Shown here: positions 49,166 to 49,411 of the stretch, one piece after another
How the letters are laid out: the number at the start of each line of letters is the position of its first letter
How positions within the stretch are numbered: the stretch's first letter is position 1
Assembly (NCBI GenBank): GCA_016717325.1
Contig: JADKFV010000037.1
Coordinates: forward strand, 1-49,411
Direction: 5' to 3'
Source: Bacteroidota bacterium
Lineage (GTDB): Bacteria; Bacteroidota; Bacteroidia; AKYH767-A; OLB10
DNA length: 49,411 nucleotides
Made by a program: the position numbers and the translations under genes
Notes under the pieces: model-generated
What the model was told of the DNA's origin: nothing
The model's input: the letters and a program-made list of their open reading frames with translations, nothing else
The model's database searches: none

Positions 49166-49411
49166 ATGAACAAGTTTTTAAGCATTTTCTCCCTTTCGAT
49201 AGGCAGAAAATTATTGATGGCCCTCACGGGTTTATTTTTGGTGGTGTTTTTATTGGTGCATGTATCGGGCAATTTGCAATTGTTTAAACACGATAATGGT
49301 TTAGCATTCAACACCTACAGTGTGTTTATGACTACAAATCCACTTATCAAAACAGTATCGTATTTACTTTATGCCACAATTATATTACACAGCATATTGG
49401 CATTGGTGCTT
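49166..49411 (+). CDS. sdhC: Succinate dehydrogenase cytochrome b subunit (partial, cut by window end)
   Basis: First 82 codons of the membrane anchor of succinate dehydrogenase/fumarate reductase. Signatures: SIGRKLLMALTGLFLVVFLLVHVSGNL (first transmembrane helix with haem-ligand His), LFKHDNGLAFNTYSVFM, and a second helix with LYATIILHSILALVL. Bacteroidota use a single cytochrome b subunit with two b haems; sdhA and sdhB would normally follow beyond the window. A perfect promoter precedes it. Confidence 0.9.
   Translation, partial: MNKFLSIFSLSIGRKLLMALTGLFLVVFLLVHVSGNLQLFKHDNGLAFNTYSVFMTTNPLIKTVSYLLYATIILHSILALVL

Noticed and set aside
1..49411. tRNA, rRNA, prophage, integrase or insertion-sequence genes
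   Set aside because: I looked for these and saw no cloverleaf-like ends, transposase or phage proteins; the region reads as ordinary chromosome.

Overview
The window is chromosomal DNA from a member of the Bacteroidota. Three things support this. There are many secreted proteins with type IX secretion (T9SS) C-terminal domains, both type A and the 'gliding-motility-associated' type B. Several promoters have the Bacteroidota form TTTG-N19-TAnnTTTG. Typical lineage families occur (DUF1361, DUF6428, SIMPL, Bacteroidota-type ECF sigma/anti-sigma, M23-MerR pair). The Chitinophagales/Sphingobacteriales side of the phylum seems likely, but that is inference. I see no rRNA, tRNA, CRISPR, phage, transposase or integrase.

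Layout. 1-6251 (minus): partial secreted glycoside hydrolase; a membrane-protein/winged-helix block (4 unnamed or DUF membrane genes plus dgkA); a GNAT acetyltransferase. 6311-15147 (plus): c-type cytochrome lipoprotein, rRNA methyltransferase, giant PKD-repeat surface protein (T9SS type B), then a NodB deacetylase and a secreted peptidyl-arginine/agmatine deiminase-like enzyme in tandem. 15246-23658 (minus): lpxD, a T9SS beta-propeller protein, a T9SS CotH/lamin-tail protein, a T9SS SGNH hydrolase, an NYN-LOTUS protein. 23863-26157 (plus): T9SS propeller/PKD protein. 26187-30898 (minus): rlmN, NTF2-like, nucleotide-sugar epimerase, SIMPL protein, OmpA-like lipoprotein. 31076-39142 (plus): unknown protein, ECF sigma factor and anti-sigma, small secreted protein, giant T9SS adhesin, small CxxC membrane protein. 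39195-40512 (minus): MerR and M23 peptidase. 40782-42079 (plus): tatC and a YkgJ-type cysteine-cluster protein. 42095-43467 (minus): arsenic-type operon arsR-DUF6428-arsC. 43842-45360 (plus): acyl-CoA thioesterase and asd. 45540-48838 (minus): second large sortilin-like propeller protein. 49166-end (plus): start of sdhC.

A dominant technical feature is the number of reading-frame breaks: about 17 in 49 kb, in housekeeping and secreted genes alike, many at homopolymer runs. In nearly every case the continuation is obvious in a neighbouring frame. I therefore read them as assembly/base-calling indels and annotate the broken pieces as single genes with the break positions stated.

The most interesting biology I can support: (i) a duplicated 15-bp inverted repeat, CTTTG-N5-CAAAG, just upstream of two membrane-protein transcription units flanking a small winged-helix regulator, which looks like an undescribed autoregulated membrane module; (ii) a perfect 16-bp palindrome overlapping the arsR promoter; (iii) a secreted deiminase that keeps all expected catalytic residues, directly downstream of a polysaccharide deacetylase; (iv) an NYN-LOTUS protein translationally coupled (TAATG) to a secreted SGNH hydrolase; (v) a beta-propeller protein carrying both a lipoprotein signal and a T9SS sorting domain.
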